This document shows, in pieces, positions 38,001-48,539 of a DNA stretch of 64,000 nt (the stretch's first letter is position 1; each line of letters begins with the position of its first letter). The position numbers and the translations under genes were made by a program. A model generated the notes under the pieces. It searched no databases, was not told the DNA's origin, and saw nothing but the letters and a program-made list of their open reading frames with translations. Origin of the DNA: Dastarcus helophoroides. Taxonomy: Eukaryota > Arthropoda > Insecta > Coleoptera > Bothrideridae. The stretch spans positions 23,586,129 to 23,650,128 of the forward strand of contig CM053330.1 of NCBI GenBank assembly GCA_028583605.1, read 5' to 3'.

Positions 38001-41000
38001 TCACAGCAGTTCTACCATGTCTCTCCTACGAATCAGATGCGCGAAGAAGTATCCTTGCTTTTTTTTATTTTATATAAACACATATCAGTCATTCAATCTA
38101 ACTTTTTTTAATAAACTTTATATTTAAACTGCTCTAAATTTTTTGTACAGACATGCATATGTGTTTAGTATTTCTTTTTTGAAAATATATTCGGAACTAT
38201 TTTTTTTATCTAACATTTATTTTTGCAAATAAAATGATAATACGGCCACAATTAGTTTATTTTTGGTGTTTTGCTTCATTCAATTTCAAAAAATATTTGT
38301 CGCAGCAAGAAAATAGTTCTGAATATTATTGATGTTTTTCTTTATTTTGATACATTTTTTCCTTAATACAGTGACAGACATTAAGGAAACGGCAACCGCG
38401 GTTAATTTTACCATGATGAAGCTGATAGCCTTGGAAGGCGAAGGCAGCGATGGAACTGGACGTTCCGAAGGTTAGTGCAAAAGTTCTTTTTTCAAATAAA
38501 AATATTTGTTGTGAGCAAAATATAACAATCTCAAATCAGCCTGAAGCCTGAGTAAAAATGGACAGATCTACAAAAAAAAATCGATCTTTTGGGGATGATA
38601 GATCGACAGTTTCATCATATGGAAAAATATACAAAGAATTTCCTGGGACCTTGCATCTGTCAAACTTTTTCTAAAATTCCAATTATCGCAAAAATTATAA
38701 ATTTTGAAAACAATGTTTGTTATCCAAAGTGGCCTTAAAGTATCAAATAAAATCCAAAAATGCAAAAATATATAGGGAGTCTCATTTAAAATAACGAAGT
38801 TGGTGTCAACTTCCGGTATAACAGGAAGTACTACTTTTCGAATATTTTAGTTATATTCGTCTTGTGGACTTTGCTAAATTGCCTTTTCAAATGTTTTAGA
38901 TGAGTACTTTGCCAGATATCGATCGCGGCGATTCCCGGTGGGATACGCTTTATTTGTCTTTTTCTAAATTACGACTTTATACTCAAAATTCTACTTTTTT
39001 TCTCTCAAAATTGGAAATCTAGAATATTTTATAGAAATTTCGGCCTTTTTCTCGAAATTTCCGGATATTTCAACCTGTTTCTTAAAATGTGTCCATCTTA
39101 TTCTCCAAGTTTCGACTAAATGTCTTATCTTTCTGAAAATTCTACTTAAAATTGAGCAATTTTTCTCAAAATTCTTTTATTTTTTTAAATTGTTTGAAAT
39201 TTTTATAAACATATAAATTTTGGGAAAATTTTTTTTTTACGAAATATAGAGAAAAAAATTTCTTCTAAATTTCGAAATTATGTCATAATTCGAATGAAAA
39301 TAAAAATTATGAGAGAAATGTTTCTGGAAACTGGGTTTTGTTTTCTCCAAAATGTTGATGTTACAACACATAACTACCCCGATCTTGCTTAAAATTTAGG
39401 GAAGTCTAATTCTTTTTACGGATTCAATGTCAGATGTAAGTCAAGTTAGTGATAGAGATTAAAATCGAAAATTTCTAATTTTTTTTCGACTTTGTTCCGA
39501 GTTTCGAGTAAAAACACCAAATTAAAGAAATGAAGAATTTTGACAAAACAGTCAACATTTCAGAAAAGAAAACTTCAAATTTATTTTAAAGAACAGTTCT
39601 CATTGATTTTTTTGAACCTTTTTATTTTTCAGTAAAATTTACATAAAAACAATTGTTCAGAAAAATTTTGTTGATAGAGTTATTTTTTTTCTTAATTTAA
39701 ATTTCCAATGTTTTAATTTGTACTTTTTTTTTTAATTTCGACTCCAAAGGAAATTTTGACTATTCTTTAAATAAAGAGATTTTTTTCGACGTTAAACTCA
39801 AACTTAAAGAAACTAAAAATTAGAAGTTCAATTTGGAATTTTGATAAAAACTCAACTTTTTGCTTGAAAGCTCACAATTGTTAGGACTCAAAATTGTGAG
39901 GTTAAAGTCAAAATTTTAAAAAATTGTCATTCATAAATTCGTTTTTCCAAAAAGTGCCTTAAAATTTAGACCTTTTTCTAAAAATATCAACCTTTTTCCT
40001 GACTTTTTTGAGATTTTGAATTAAAACTCAAATTAAAAAAAATAAAATTTTCGAATTCACACTAGAACTTTTGTATTTAAAATGTAAATTTTGAGATTGA
40101 AGTAAATATCTTTAGCAAAAAATCCAAAAATTCTGTAAAAAAATGCCATTTCAGTTTCTAAACTCAGTTTTCTATGAGAAAAGTGGAATTTCGGCATGAA
40201 CGGTTTTTCGGGAAAAAAGGTATTTCAATTTTAAGCCGAAATTTTGGGAAAAGTTAGTTAAAACGTTTGTGAAGAAAGATAATTTTTGAGAAAAACATTT
40301 AAAAATCGACTTTTAACTTAAAAGGGTTTCGCCCTTCGCGGGAGAAAAATTGGGGCTTAAACCAGAAGTTTCGTGAAAAAAGCTGAAATTTTTAAGATCA
40401 ACATTTTCAGAGTTAAAAGTAAAATATTTTAGAAAAAACAAAATCCCGACTTTTAAAATCAAAATAATCTGAAAAAACCCAGAGTTTCGAAGTTAAAGTC
40501 TAAATCTTCAGAAGAAATCAAATTTTTTGGAATAGAAAGTTTAAATTATACATTTTCTAACATACGGGGTGTTCTAAGATAGAGTACTGAAAAGGGGTTT
40601 CTTTTTTCTTTGTGGATTTCCGAGAAAAAGTCGTTATTTATAAAAGCTCCTGTTTGATCTTAAATCACTGAAAATTACATTATTGTCTTTATTTTTTTAT
40701 ACAGGCAGATCAATTATTTGAAATTTCTAGAAAATGACCTCTTATTTTTGGTAGTATCGAAGATATTATTTAAAAATATGATTTAGAACTACAAAAAGGC
40801 CCAAATTTCAAGTTTTAATTTATTTTTAGAAATTTCTCAAATAGAATGGACCTGGACTGCAGTGACGCAGCCCTCTAAACGTGTGCATTATTGCAGTCTG
40901 GGTCTAATCTGCTTTCATAACAGTTGTTGGAGCTAGTTTATTGTTTCTTCTACAGTCGCTAGGTGGCTGTATACCTATACATTTGTAGTTACTTGAGAAA

Positions 41001-44000
41001 ACACCATAAAAAATGATTCGAAATATTAAAATATTATTGGCAATTTTTTGAAATTTTTAAATAATTTAAATAACTCTATATAAAAAAATGTCATTTTCGA
41101 TGATTTAAGGTCAAGCAGGCATTTTTATAAAGAATTACATTTTCTCATAAAACCACGAATAAAAAAGTAATCCCCCTTCACTTCTCTATCTTGGGACACA
41201 CTGTATGTCACCATTGCAAGTTTTTGTTTTTTAAATTTCAACCCTAATTTCAAGATCTTTTAAATGGGAATATAATATTTTACTAAGTCAAATTCTGGAA
41301 TTTTATGGTGAAATTTTAGAAAGTCGGCACAGAAAAAAATCGTTAGAATTTTAATTTGGGATTTCGTAGAAAAAATTGGAATGTTAAAATTAAAATGAAA
41401 CTTTGGAGCAAACAATTTAAGGAAAATCAAAATGTTAACTTATAATTTAAACAGAGATATCAAATTTTGGTCGAACCTTTGATGGAAAAATCGATATTTA
41501 AGAAAAGAAGTAAAAAAATTTACCTAGGAAGTTTAAGAAAAAAGCTGAAATTTGAAAATAAAGTCAAAAAATTAATGTTGAAGTGTAAACTTGGAATTGT
41601 TTGCAAACGGGATCGAAATTTAAAAAAAATCTCTAATTTTAGAAATCTAGAAATTTTAAATATAAATTTACAGTTATTAAAAAAGATAATTTAAAATTAA
41701 AAACGTATTTTGAAAAAATATAGAATAATTCAAAATTAAAAAAAAATGAAGTGTTAACTTGAAAGTGTGAGAAAAAAGTTAAAATTACAGAAAATATTTA
41801 TTTGTTTTGTAACAATTTTCGGTAATTTTTGTTTAAATCCTAATGATAAATGTGAAAATATAGAAAAATAAACGTCAATATTTTTATAAAAATTCAAAAT
41901 TTTGATTTAAAACTGATATTTTAGGGAACAAAATAAAAATATTTGCAAGTTCAGGTTCAGAGTTTTAAGAAAAAATTTAAAATTTCAAGAATATAATAGT
42001 GAACAATACAGTAATAATAGTGAAGTAAAAATTGTAGGTTGTAGTTCGAGATTTTAAGTATAAAATTAAAATCGAAGTAGAGAGTAAGATTTTGTTAACG
42101 TGGACTGTTGAACCTTACAACGAACCGAAATAAACCTATATTTTATTCGGTTCGGTTCCGGTTTTTGTTCCGACAAAAATAACGAATTTTTTCTGTTACC
42201 TGTTTTCGATTCAGTTCCGATTTGAAGCCCTGCTAATTAACTCTTAATTAGAGGAGGATTTGATTTGAAATACAATATAGGTTTACTTTTGGTGTATGAA
42301 ACGCGTATCTGTTCAGAAGTTTTCAATTCGATCGTGCGATGCAGTCTTATGATCATTTTTTTATAAAATAGAAAATTTTACAACAGATAGTAAAAAAATG
42401 TATTTTTTATAGGCGATGTGAAAAAACATGATTTAGATTTGCCATCGACAGTGAGTGTGCTGACGGAATACTTGAAACATAATTCGATACATACGAAAGT
42501 AGCCGTTTTGAAGTGGATTCACCATTTATATATAAAATTACCCGATGAGGTTTGATAATGCCCACAGGTAGTAAAATGGTTTTTTAATGAACGAATTGTA
42601 GATGGTGGAATACATAGACATACTATTTCCCGCTCTTCAAAAAACTTTATCAGATGAATCTGATCAAGTCGTCCAACAATGTCTTGTAGTTATTGCGGAA
42701 GTGATTTCGTCCCCTGTTGCCAAAAATTCTTCAAACTGTTCTAGTAAGTAATCTTTAAATTTTATTTCTGCCTAATAATGCTCCATTTTGCAGATATATG
42801 TGATAGCAAATGTCCTACCGACCGTACTAGTCCTTATTACAACAAATTTATAGTCAGCTTACTTACCACTTTTAGTGTTGACAAAAAATTACTGGATGAG
42901 AGAGGGTCATTTATTATAAGGTAAACTTTTTTCACAATATGTGTCGATTTCGTACATTAAAAGATTTAAATTGCGACTTTTAGGCAGCTGTGTTGTCTAT
43001 TAAATGCAGAAGATATCTATAAAACGATTGCCCAAATTCTAGTATCTGAATCCAATTTGAAGTTTGCTAGCTTAATGGTGGAACATCTCAATATGATTCT
43101 ATTAACTTCTTCAGAATTATATGAACTTAGAACTAAGCTGAAAGGGTTGCATAGCTCGGTATGGAAAGAAGCTTAACGATTTTTATAATTCAATAATTTT
43201 GTTGTTATTTTCAGGATAGCTGCTGTTTGTTTTGTACGTTATATGAAACTTGGTGTCATAGTCCAATAGCAACCGTATCTTTATGCCTTCTTACCCAAAA
43301 TTACGCTCACGTCTGCGACTTAATTCGACTGTTGTATCCTTTTATTCATACAGTAGAGAGTTTTTATAAATAATGTCTTTTTTTCTTTAACTTTACTTAG
43401 CGCAAACTTAGAAATCACTGTGGATTTTTTAACTGAAATCGACAAACTAGTCCAATTAATAGAATCTCCAATTTTTGCTTGTAAGTACAGTCGAGTCCAA
43501 AATGATCTTTTCACTAAAAAGTCGAAAATATATAACGACTTTAAGAAATCAAGCAGATGAATTCTAATTCAGTTTTGATCAAAATATACTCTTCGATTAT
43601 TATTACAGTAGAACTCCTTTGGTCCAACCTCGGATAATCCGACCTTCTCCTTGGTACTACATAAATTTAATACTTTAGAATTTGTAACTTGTGGATTTTT
43701 TTTAACGTAAACCTTGTAACCAAAGATGCTTTTGAAGTGTTTAAAGCACTTTAAATGACATCTGTACACCTCCCGCTTTGAAATGATGATATGAAGTGAT
43801 AGAGATGCAAAAACCTGTCATTCAAATCTGCAGAAGAAATAATTTTGGCTTTCGTTTAATGGTTATATCAAAAATATAACATACATATCGATTAAAAATA
43901 AAATATGTATTATATTAGGTATAATATGTATGAAAGTAATTCAGAGAATAAATTTTTACTAAAAATTTGTCTTAATTTTTTATACTTTGGAAGATCCAAC

Positions 44001-44567
44001 CTTTTTTGGGATCCACCCTACACTAAGGTCCCATCATGGTCGGATTAACGGCGTTCTACTGAATATTATTATCACAGATATTATAAGCATGCTTTTAAAA
44101 ATATCATTTCAGATTTGAGATTAGAATTACTGGAAGTTCCCTGTGATCAAAATCTTATTAGGGCCCTCTATGGACTTTTAATGTTACTTCCTCAAACTGA
44201 CGCCTTTCAAACTTTGAGGATACGGTTAAATTGTGTACCAAGTTTGCACTTGCAACCGACAGCTGAAGCGTAAGTGAATGTTTAAATTTTTTACTTGTAC
44301 TTTTAACGATCTAAATTTATCTAAAGTGTAATGTTTTTCTGTCAGTAATAATTTGAGAATAACTGAAAAAATAGTGCTTAGGTGGTTAAAAAATATATAC
44401 AAATTACATTTTGTTTTAGGAAAAAGTCGGAAAAACGAGAGTCGAGAGTCGTAAAAGAAATTGATTTTAAAAAGTTGCTCGAGCATTTTATACAAGTTCA
44501 AGAAAAACACAAAGAATATAAGAAATCTGTGAGGATAAAAGAAATTTCTCAGTTGGAAAGTGATTAA
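26087..44567 (+). CDS. VAC14: VAC14, scaffold of the PIKfyve/Fig4 complex, 14 exons, complete
   Basis: Exons: 26087-26187, 26244-26394, 37237-37467, 37517-37855, 37925-38048, 38372-38470, 42413-42549, 42602-42743, 42794-42920, 42984-43158, 43215-43333, 43401-43480, 44113-44269 and 44420-44567. All junctions keep frame and give 709 residues, close to the vertebrate protein (about 780). The N-terminus [11 protein letters not shown], then [18 protein letters not shown], begins the HEAT-like repeats. Diagnostic stretches are [72 protein letters not shown] and [12 protein letters not shown]. Further stretches are [34 protein letters not shown], then [19 protein letters not shown] and [19 protein letters not shown] near the C-terminus. 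VAC14 holds the kinase and phosphatase that make and turn over PI(3,5)P2 on endolysosomes. AATAAA lies at 44593. Introns 2 (10.8 kb) and 6 (3.9 kb) are filled with transposons. Confidence 0.95.
26820..26960. other. Short GC-rich patch in VAC14 intron 2
   Basis: About 140 bases around GGGCCCAAGTGGTTAGTC and CGCACCGCGCGCCACTGTGC stand out from the AT-rich intron. The sequence is not a recognisable tRNA or exon; an old SINE head is possible. Confidence 0.25.
27055..27125. repeat. Possible pogo/Tigger-type terminus
   Basis: ACAGTAATACCTCGTTATTT, with GTCAAAACCGCGAATAACGA shortly after, resembles the end of pogo/Tigger elements. Only one end is seen. Confidence 0.35.
27165..27548 (-). pseudogene. 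Mariner transposase C-terminal remnant
   Basis: On the minus strand the sequence reads [12 protein letters not shown], then [39 protein letters not shown] and, after a frameshift, CFEDWKKR...HKCIALRG. These are the second and third catalytic blocks (the D of HQDNAPAH and the D34D-type aspartate of APCDFF) and the C-terminus of insect mariner transposases. The N-terminal half is missing and the frame is broken. It lies in VAC14 intron 2, antisense to the gene. Confidence 0.85.
27540..27900 (+). repeat. Duplicated segment shared with the 29633-32553 transposon
   Basis: Positions 27768-27895 match 30390-30517 closely. Shared parts include GAAGCCCCCTACGATGGTGG, then GCGAAACGTCGAA, and AGAAGTATATCCTGTACTG. 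Just upstream a unit of about 100 bases is doubled (CATACTGAGTTACCGTGCTC at about 27585 and 27669). The shared part carries the hammerhead-like order CT(G/A)AAGA...GCCC/GGGC...GAAACGTC. Confidence 0.65.
28025..28652 (-). pseudogene. Inverted copy of VAC14 exon 6 with flanking introns
   Basis: This segment is the reverse complement of about 38320-38943. It contains the whole of VAC14 exon 6 as an antisense exon at 28600-28502 (99 bases), with both splice sites preserved. I count two differences from the true exon (GGC to GGT and ACT to ACA), both synonymous, and the flanking intron sequence is also nearly unchanged. The outer part is the terminal region of a transposon (GGGAATCGCCGCGATCGATA) that also flanks the real exon at 38730-38943. 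It lies 9.8 kb upstream of the real exon in the same pre-mRNA. Confidence 0.95.
30390..30528 (+). repeat. Hammerhead-like segment inserted ahead of the transposase
   Basis: CTGAAGA (30402-30408), one extra base, GCCC...GGGC, GAAAC (30429-30433) and GTC (30434-30436) follow the hammerhead order, but there is no loop in stem III. The segment replaces the N-terminal part of the transposase and matches 27768-27895. Confidence 0.45.
30529..31135 (+). pseudogene. DDE transposase, catalytic half, frameshifted
   Basis: The translation carries [85 protein letters not shown] and [15 protein letters not shown]. The aspartates of TDE, QHDG and PDFF fit the catalytic triad of the insect Tc1/mariner-related family that has a DUF4817 N-terminal domain. 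The original frame ends at 31007; shifting by one base restores [16 protein letters not shown], then [16 protein letters not shown] up to 31135. The helix-turn-helix N-terminus is absent. The open frame that starts upstream at 30396 reads through the inserted repeat and is not native. Confidence 0.85.
31286..31336 (-). repeat. Inverted duplicate of the transposase TDE region
   Basis: TACATTCGTCGGTAAATAGT with an AAGCGGTTCTT block is the reverse complement of 30528-30574 (CACTATTTACCGACGAATGT, AAGAACGGCTTC). This gives the element an internal stem of about 45 bases. Confidence 0.7.
33480..36724. mobile_element. Degenerate AT repeat element (family Z) in VAC14 intron 2
   Basis: Mostly T-rich units (TTTCTCAAAATTTCGACTT type) fill the region, with a more ordinary stretch at 33850-34450. 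It ends with GGGAACGGGACCGACAGAAT, then GTGGTTCGAAGCCCTG at 36709-36724, the same terminus as at 21326 and 42231. The open frames (for example 34490-34708 and 35095-35481) are Phe/Leu/Ser-rich readings of repeat and are not genes. Confidence 0.5.
38480..38943 (+). mobile_element. Terminal part of element B family next to VAC14 exon 6
   Basis: From about 38625 the sequence matches the element B terminal arm (GGGACCTTGCATCTGTC, GGGAGTCTCATTTAAAATAA, CTTTGCCAGATATCGATCGC). It reaches the terminus near 38943. Only one end is present. This solo terminus was copied, with the exon, into intron 2. Confidence 0.75.
38950..42231. mobile_element. Degenerate AT repeat element (family Z) in VAC14 intron 6
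   Basis: T-rich units run to about 39800, then A-rich ones. The end at about 42119-42231 has ACGAACCGAAATAAACCTAT, CGGTTCGGTTCCGGTTTTTG, and GATTTGAAGCCCTG. A MITE is nested at 40563-41205. The repeat around it is collinear with 20480-20600. Confidence 0.55.
40563..41205. mobile_element. MITE with long TIRs nested in family Z repeat
   Basis: The left end TACGGGGTGTTCTAAGATAG and the right end, complementary to TACAGTGTGTCCCAAGATAG, continue as inverted arms of about 150 or more bases (TTTATAAAAGCTCCTGTTTG and GCAGGCATTTTTATAAAG). Bases TA flank both sides. The empty site is seen in the related block at about 20525 (AACATGTCACC). Confidence 0.8.
43606..44061. mobile_element. Pogo/Tigger-type MITE in VAC14 intron 12
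   Basis: The left end CAGTAGAACTCCTTTGGTCC, then AACCTCGGATAATCCGACC, is inverted at the right end (GGTCGGATTAACGGCGTTCTACTG, written here in parts: GGTCGGATTAACGG, CGTTCTACTG). The terminal CAGTAGAAC and short size fit pogo-derived MITEs. TA precedes the left end. Confidence 0.75.
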
Positions 44568-44599
44568 AATTTATACTCATTTAGTTTATAAGAATAAAG

Positions 44600-45590
44600 A
44601 CCATTAATTAGGTTTTTCATTCCAGCAATATACATATATCAGTATTTTTGTTATTGTTATTACTATATTTTAAAAATAAAATTGTGATTATAATTTGATC
44701 ATCTAGCTTTATTTTAGTTACATCTCTGGTTCCCAGTGAACGATGCCGCCCCCTCTTAAAATACGAGAGAATGCTTTTTTAACAAAAAATAATTTCGAAA
44801 AAAAGCCTAAATTTCAAACTAAATCGACAAAAAACTTACTGAAACTTTCACAAAAGAAGTCAATGTTTAAGATAAAATATCAAAAAAAATTGACACACTT
44901 GAAATTTCAAACTTGCCAAAAAATCTCGAATTGGGGAAAGTAAACAATTCCATATTTCAAGGCTATGAACCCTAATTTAACTTTAATGTTGACTTTTTGT
45001 TTGAAAGTTACTTTCCAGGACTCAAAATTGTGAGATTAAAGTCAAAATTTTGAAAAATTGCCATTCACAAATTTAGTTGGTTAGGTACTTGCAATAGAGT
45101 TTTAACTGATTCACTGTCACTCCACCTCATTGCACATAACAATTTTCAAAAAATAATCCCAAAAACGCTATCACTTCACAACCATCTACTAACTGAAGTA
45201 TTCATAGAGAAACTGTATAGTCTTTGGAAGTATTCACATTGGGTAAGTTGTGAGGATAGTGGAAATGCGCGTAGTGGGGGAAGATTAGCGAGTTAGGTAA
45301 ATAGCTCGGATCCTGAAAGTGCCACAATTACTTGTAACAATACTTGTTCTGGTTTACATTAGATTAGAAGCTGTCTTGCAAGTTTTTTATTTTATTCATT
45401 CATTTTAGCCATGCAACTTGCTGATATGTTGCAGAGCGACACTTCCAAATGCGACCATACATGTCAAGAAATCAGGAAAGATGTTGGGTATCACGCAAAA
45501 TTGAAGGAAAGGGAAAGCAAGTCAGTAAGTAAATCGAACCTGGTTCTAGTCACTTGACTGTCTTATTACCTTTTCTGGCAAGTTGTAGCA
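44600..45590. other. Intergenic region after VAC14
   Basis: A short A-rich repeat tract lies at 44740-45070. Beyond it I see no exon or RNA gene. Confidence 0.4.
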
Positions 45591-45604
45591 TACTTGGGTT
45601 GCCT

Positions 45605-46760
45605 CAAATACGAGGCAAGTAACTTGAGCAAAGGCTTGTTTACACAGTGCGAACCTCTGACTAAAGAGTAGACAGTATGTGTATTTAGGAATTGTTATGA
45701 TATAAATGCCCAGTTACTCAACTGCTTACATGAGCGTAGTAGATGTTTTTACCAGTAGATTTTTCTTGCACTCTTCTATGAAGTGAATGTGATGTCTAAT
45801 AACTTTTAATAAGAACTTATGATCCGCAAAGTAATACAGTGTTTTTTCACAATATTTTGCCATGAATTAATAAAATGCATTGAAAGGAAAACTAAAAGGA
45901 AACAGTCAGGTTTTGAGGTTTTGATTAGACATTGACATTATGCAGGTCCGGTACTACGGCACACACCACAAAATAAATAACAACCAGAAGGCTAATTCTG
46001 ATCACGTGGCCGTTTAATACCCATGACCTTTAAGCCTGCCTATGTCAAAAATCTGTGTCGAAACTGGCAGTGCAGTGGAAATGAGAAAGTACGAGATTCT
46101 AAAGGAATTTAGTCCGAACCCTTTTCTTTGGGATTAAAGTATCTTATTTTCTTCTACTAATTTTATTATAGGATTTAGCTCTTTAATCACTCAAATAATA
46201 TCATAACATAATAATTGAAATAATGTGCAGTACGCGCATGTAAAAAGCAGTTTACAACAATTCGAGGTCATGGACTGTCGGTATCGTCCACAAAGAGATA
46301 AGGTGAGAGTTAACCTCGTTGTTACTTATTTTGTGGCACACAGCATCATTAAGAGTTATACAACGAAGACTTATGAATATCAAACTATTTTAAAAATAAC
46401 TACAAAGTTAGAAATTCTTTTAAATTTAATAGCTCCACAGATTGAAATTTATGATATTGTCATGCATAAAACTATTCCTGCCAGAGTGAAACTAGAAGCC
46501 TTGAGTGATAAATATTTATCACTCAACGCTAGAAGTAATTGACGTCATTTCTTGTTTCAGGAATGACATCCAGGTGGTGGGAGAAGGCAAGTGACCAGTA
46601 AAATCAAAATATTTTAAAGTAGCTTCGCATTGACTATTTTATAGTGACAATAACTCGAATGATCCATTCAAACCATAATAACAGCCGGCATGCAGTAACG
46701 GTCCCTTATCAGCTCGCACCGTGTAAACGCGCCTCAAGTTACTTGCTCACTTGACTTACC
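45605..46760. mobile_element. Probable DNA element with inverted termini, possibly Harbinger-like
   Basis: GGCAAGTAACTTGAGCAAAG, then GGCTTGTTTACACAGTGCGA, at 45612-45653 is matched inverted near 46710-46760 (TCGCACCGTGTAAACGCG, CTCAAGTTACTTGCTC). Inside, an open frame at 46225-46542 (105 codons) includes DCRYRPQRDKVRVNLVVTYF, followed by VAHSI. This is vaguely like the RYRPQ...VVxxxxxLHN region of Harbinger-type transposases but could be coincidence. The frame has no start context or splice evidence. Confidence 0.4.
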
Positions 46761-47249
46761 TATCTGCGGGCTTGACCTAAAGCAGCCATTGCGTAATCAG
46801 ATATTTTTTTAATTCTTGATAGTAGACCGTTCGGTTACCGAAGTAGTTGTTACCTAGTTATAGGTAACAATTAATTTAGAATAGTAAACTTCGTATTAGG
46901 ACAAAACACCAATGAAACTAATAGGAGAGAAGCTTAAATTTGTATTATTTGATGACAAGATCATTGATAAAATGAAGACAGCCGTCAAAAGCGCAAATCA
47001 TTTTTTATTGAGATTTTGTTGTAATAATAATTGATAAAATGCTACAAAAAAATGTGTCGCTACCAACTTATCTACGAATTTAAACATTTCGGCAGTTATT
47101 GTAATTAAAGATTATATTTATCAATAATGCACTAGACTGAAATATAAAACTATTCAGATATGAAAGGTTCAGATTATTATCAGTTCTATTAGTAGATAAA
47201 AGTAAAGGACTGCATTAAATAATGTTCCAAATCGTCTTTTCCTTTAAAA

Positions 47250-47965
47250 ATGGTAACGGAACAACCTAGAAGATCGATATTTGCTACCATCGCCCCAGTG
47301 ACCAATACCTACGATGAACTTTTAAAGAAAAAACTGGAAGCGGGAAAGTTTCCATTTACAAAAACCGGCGTGATAAAAATCTTGGGAATTGTGAGGTAAA
47401 CAAATAACGAAGGCTTTAAGTACAAATTGCGCCTTTTTTAGATGGACTTGGTAGCGGCTTTGGCTTTGTTTTTAGCGAAACCTTCTTGCGCCGAAACGTC
47501 AACGTGGTATCCGTATTTATTTCCAATTTTCATAGGCGCAGCATTACTGTTTGAGATCATTTTATATTTGATATTTTCTTTCGGAGGAACTACCAAATGT
47601 CCAGGCCTGTGGGTGAAAACGGTAGAATGATGTTTTTTTTGTGCTTATCTTGTTAGATTTTCAAAATTTTAGGATATCTTAGGAAATATGATTCTTTTAA
47701 CAGTTGCAATAATATGTGCAGCGATAACAATGACCGACTGTAGGGATACGTCGACTATTCAAACTGTACCGTGCGTAAGCATGTTGTACTAACGTATTCT
47801 CTTAAAACACTTCTTCAGTTAATGTTTTAGCCATTGGGGATGGTCGGATGTATTATCCTGATAATTGGGTGCATAGCACTGTTTTTGATGTATCGATATG
47901 TCGAAGATGAAGAACGACAGCCGAAAAATGTCATACCCAATCCAAGAAAATCAATCTTTGCCTGA
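47250..47965 (+). CDS. Small four-pass MARVEL/CMTM-like membrane protein, four exons
   Basis: Exons 47250-47390, 47442-47621, 47673-47774 and 47831-47965 join in phase 0 and give 185 residues. The first intron uses the donor GTGAGG; the alternative donor four bases downstream would cause a stop. The start MVTEQPRRSIF precedes a soluble stretch, then FPFTKTGVIKILGI opens the first membrane segment, as in MARVEL modules. The next three are in YLFPIFIGAALLFEIILYLI, GNMILLTVAIICAAITM and MVGCIILIIGCIALFLMY. Short introns (51-56 bases) and intact frames indicate a live gene. The N-terminal RRSIFATI and C-terminal RKSIFA resemble each other, possibly as cytoplasmic sorting or phosphorylation sites. 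AATAAA occurs at about 47982. Family assignment is by topology and the FPFxxxGVIKIL motif only. Confidence 0.8.
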
Positions 47966-48539
47966 TCCTAAAATCTGAACTCGAAAATAAAAACTTTAAA
48001 ATCACGTATATTGCTAGTTATTTTAAGAATTACTCATAATCTCAAGTAACGAAAAACACTTTTGTAGGGTACTGTAGGTAAATATTTTTACACTCACTTT
48101 GTAACCAAAACTAACTAGAAGCTTCTTTTGGAGAACAAAGAACTATGTATGTTACGGTCAATGTATTTAAATAGCAATTATACATCATTGTTCGTCATTA
48201 TTTATAATGACTGAATCTCCTAGCTAAAGTAATAAATTATTCACTTTATCCAGATATTGATCATAGTACCTAGTACATATTGGTCGAAGTAATAAATTCT
48301 GTTCTTAAATAAATCACTTTGTTAGGAAAGTATGCATTTAAATTATCACCCACGAACGGTTTATAGTAATAAATTTTCTTTTGTGTTAAAGTTGTTTTGT
48401 TACTGGGACAAGCACAAACATACCCTCCGACAAAGAGGGGTAAATGCCTCGGACCCTCGCTTTAAGGGGGCCCGGTGAGTAGTGAGTGTAATGTTAGTGT
48501 AATTCATTGCTTGTAAAAAATGTTAAAGGCCTTTTTTTC

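Noticed and set aside
46225..46542. Complete small gene of 105 codons
   Set aside because: It lies between matching inverted termini of a probable DNA element, and its only suggestive motif is weak; kept only as part of that element.
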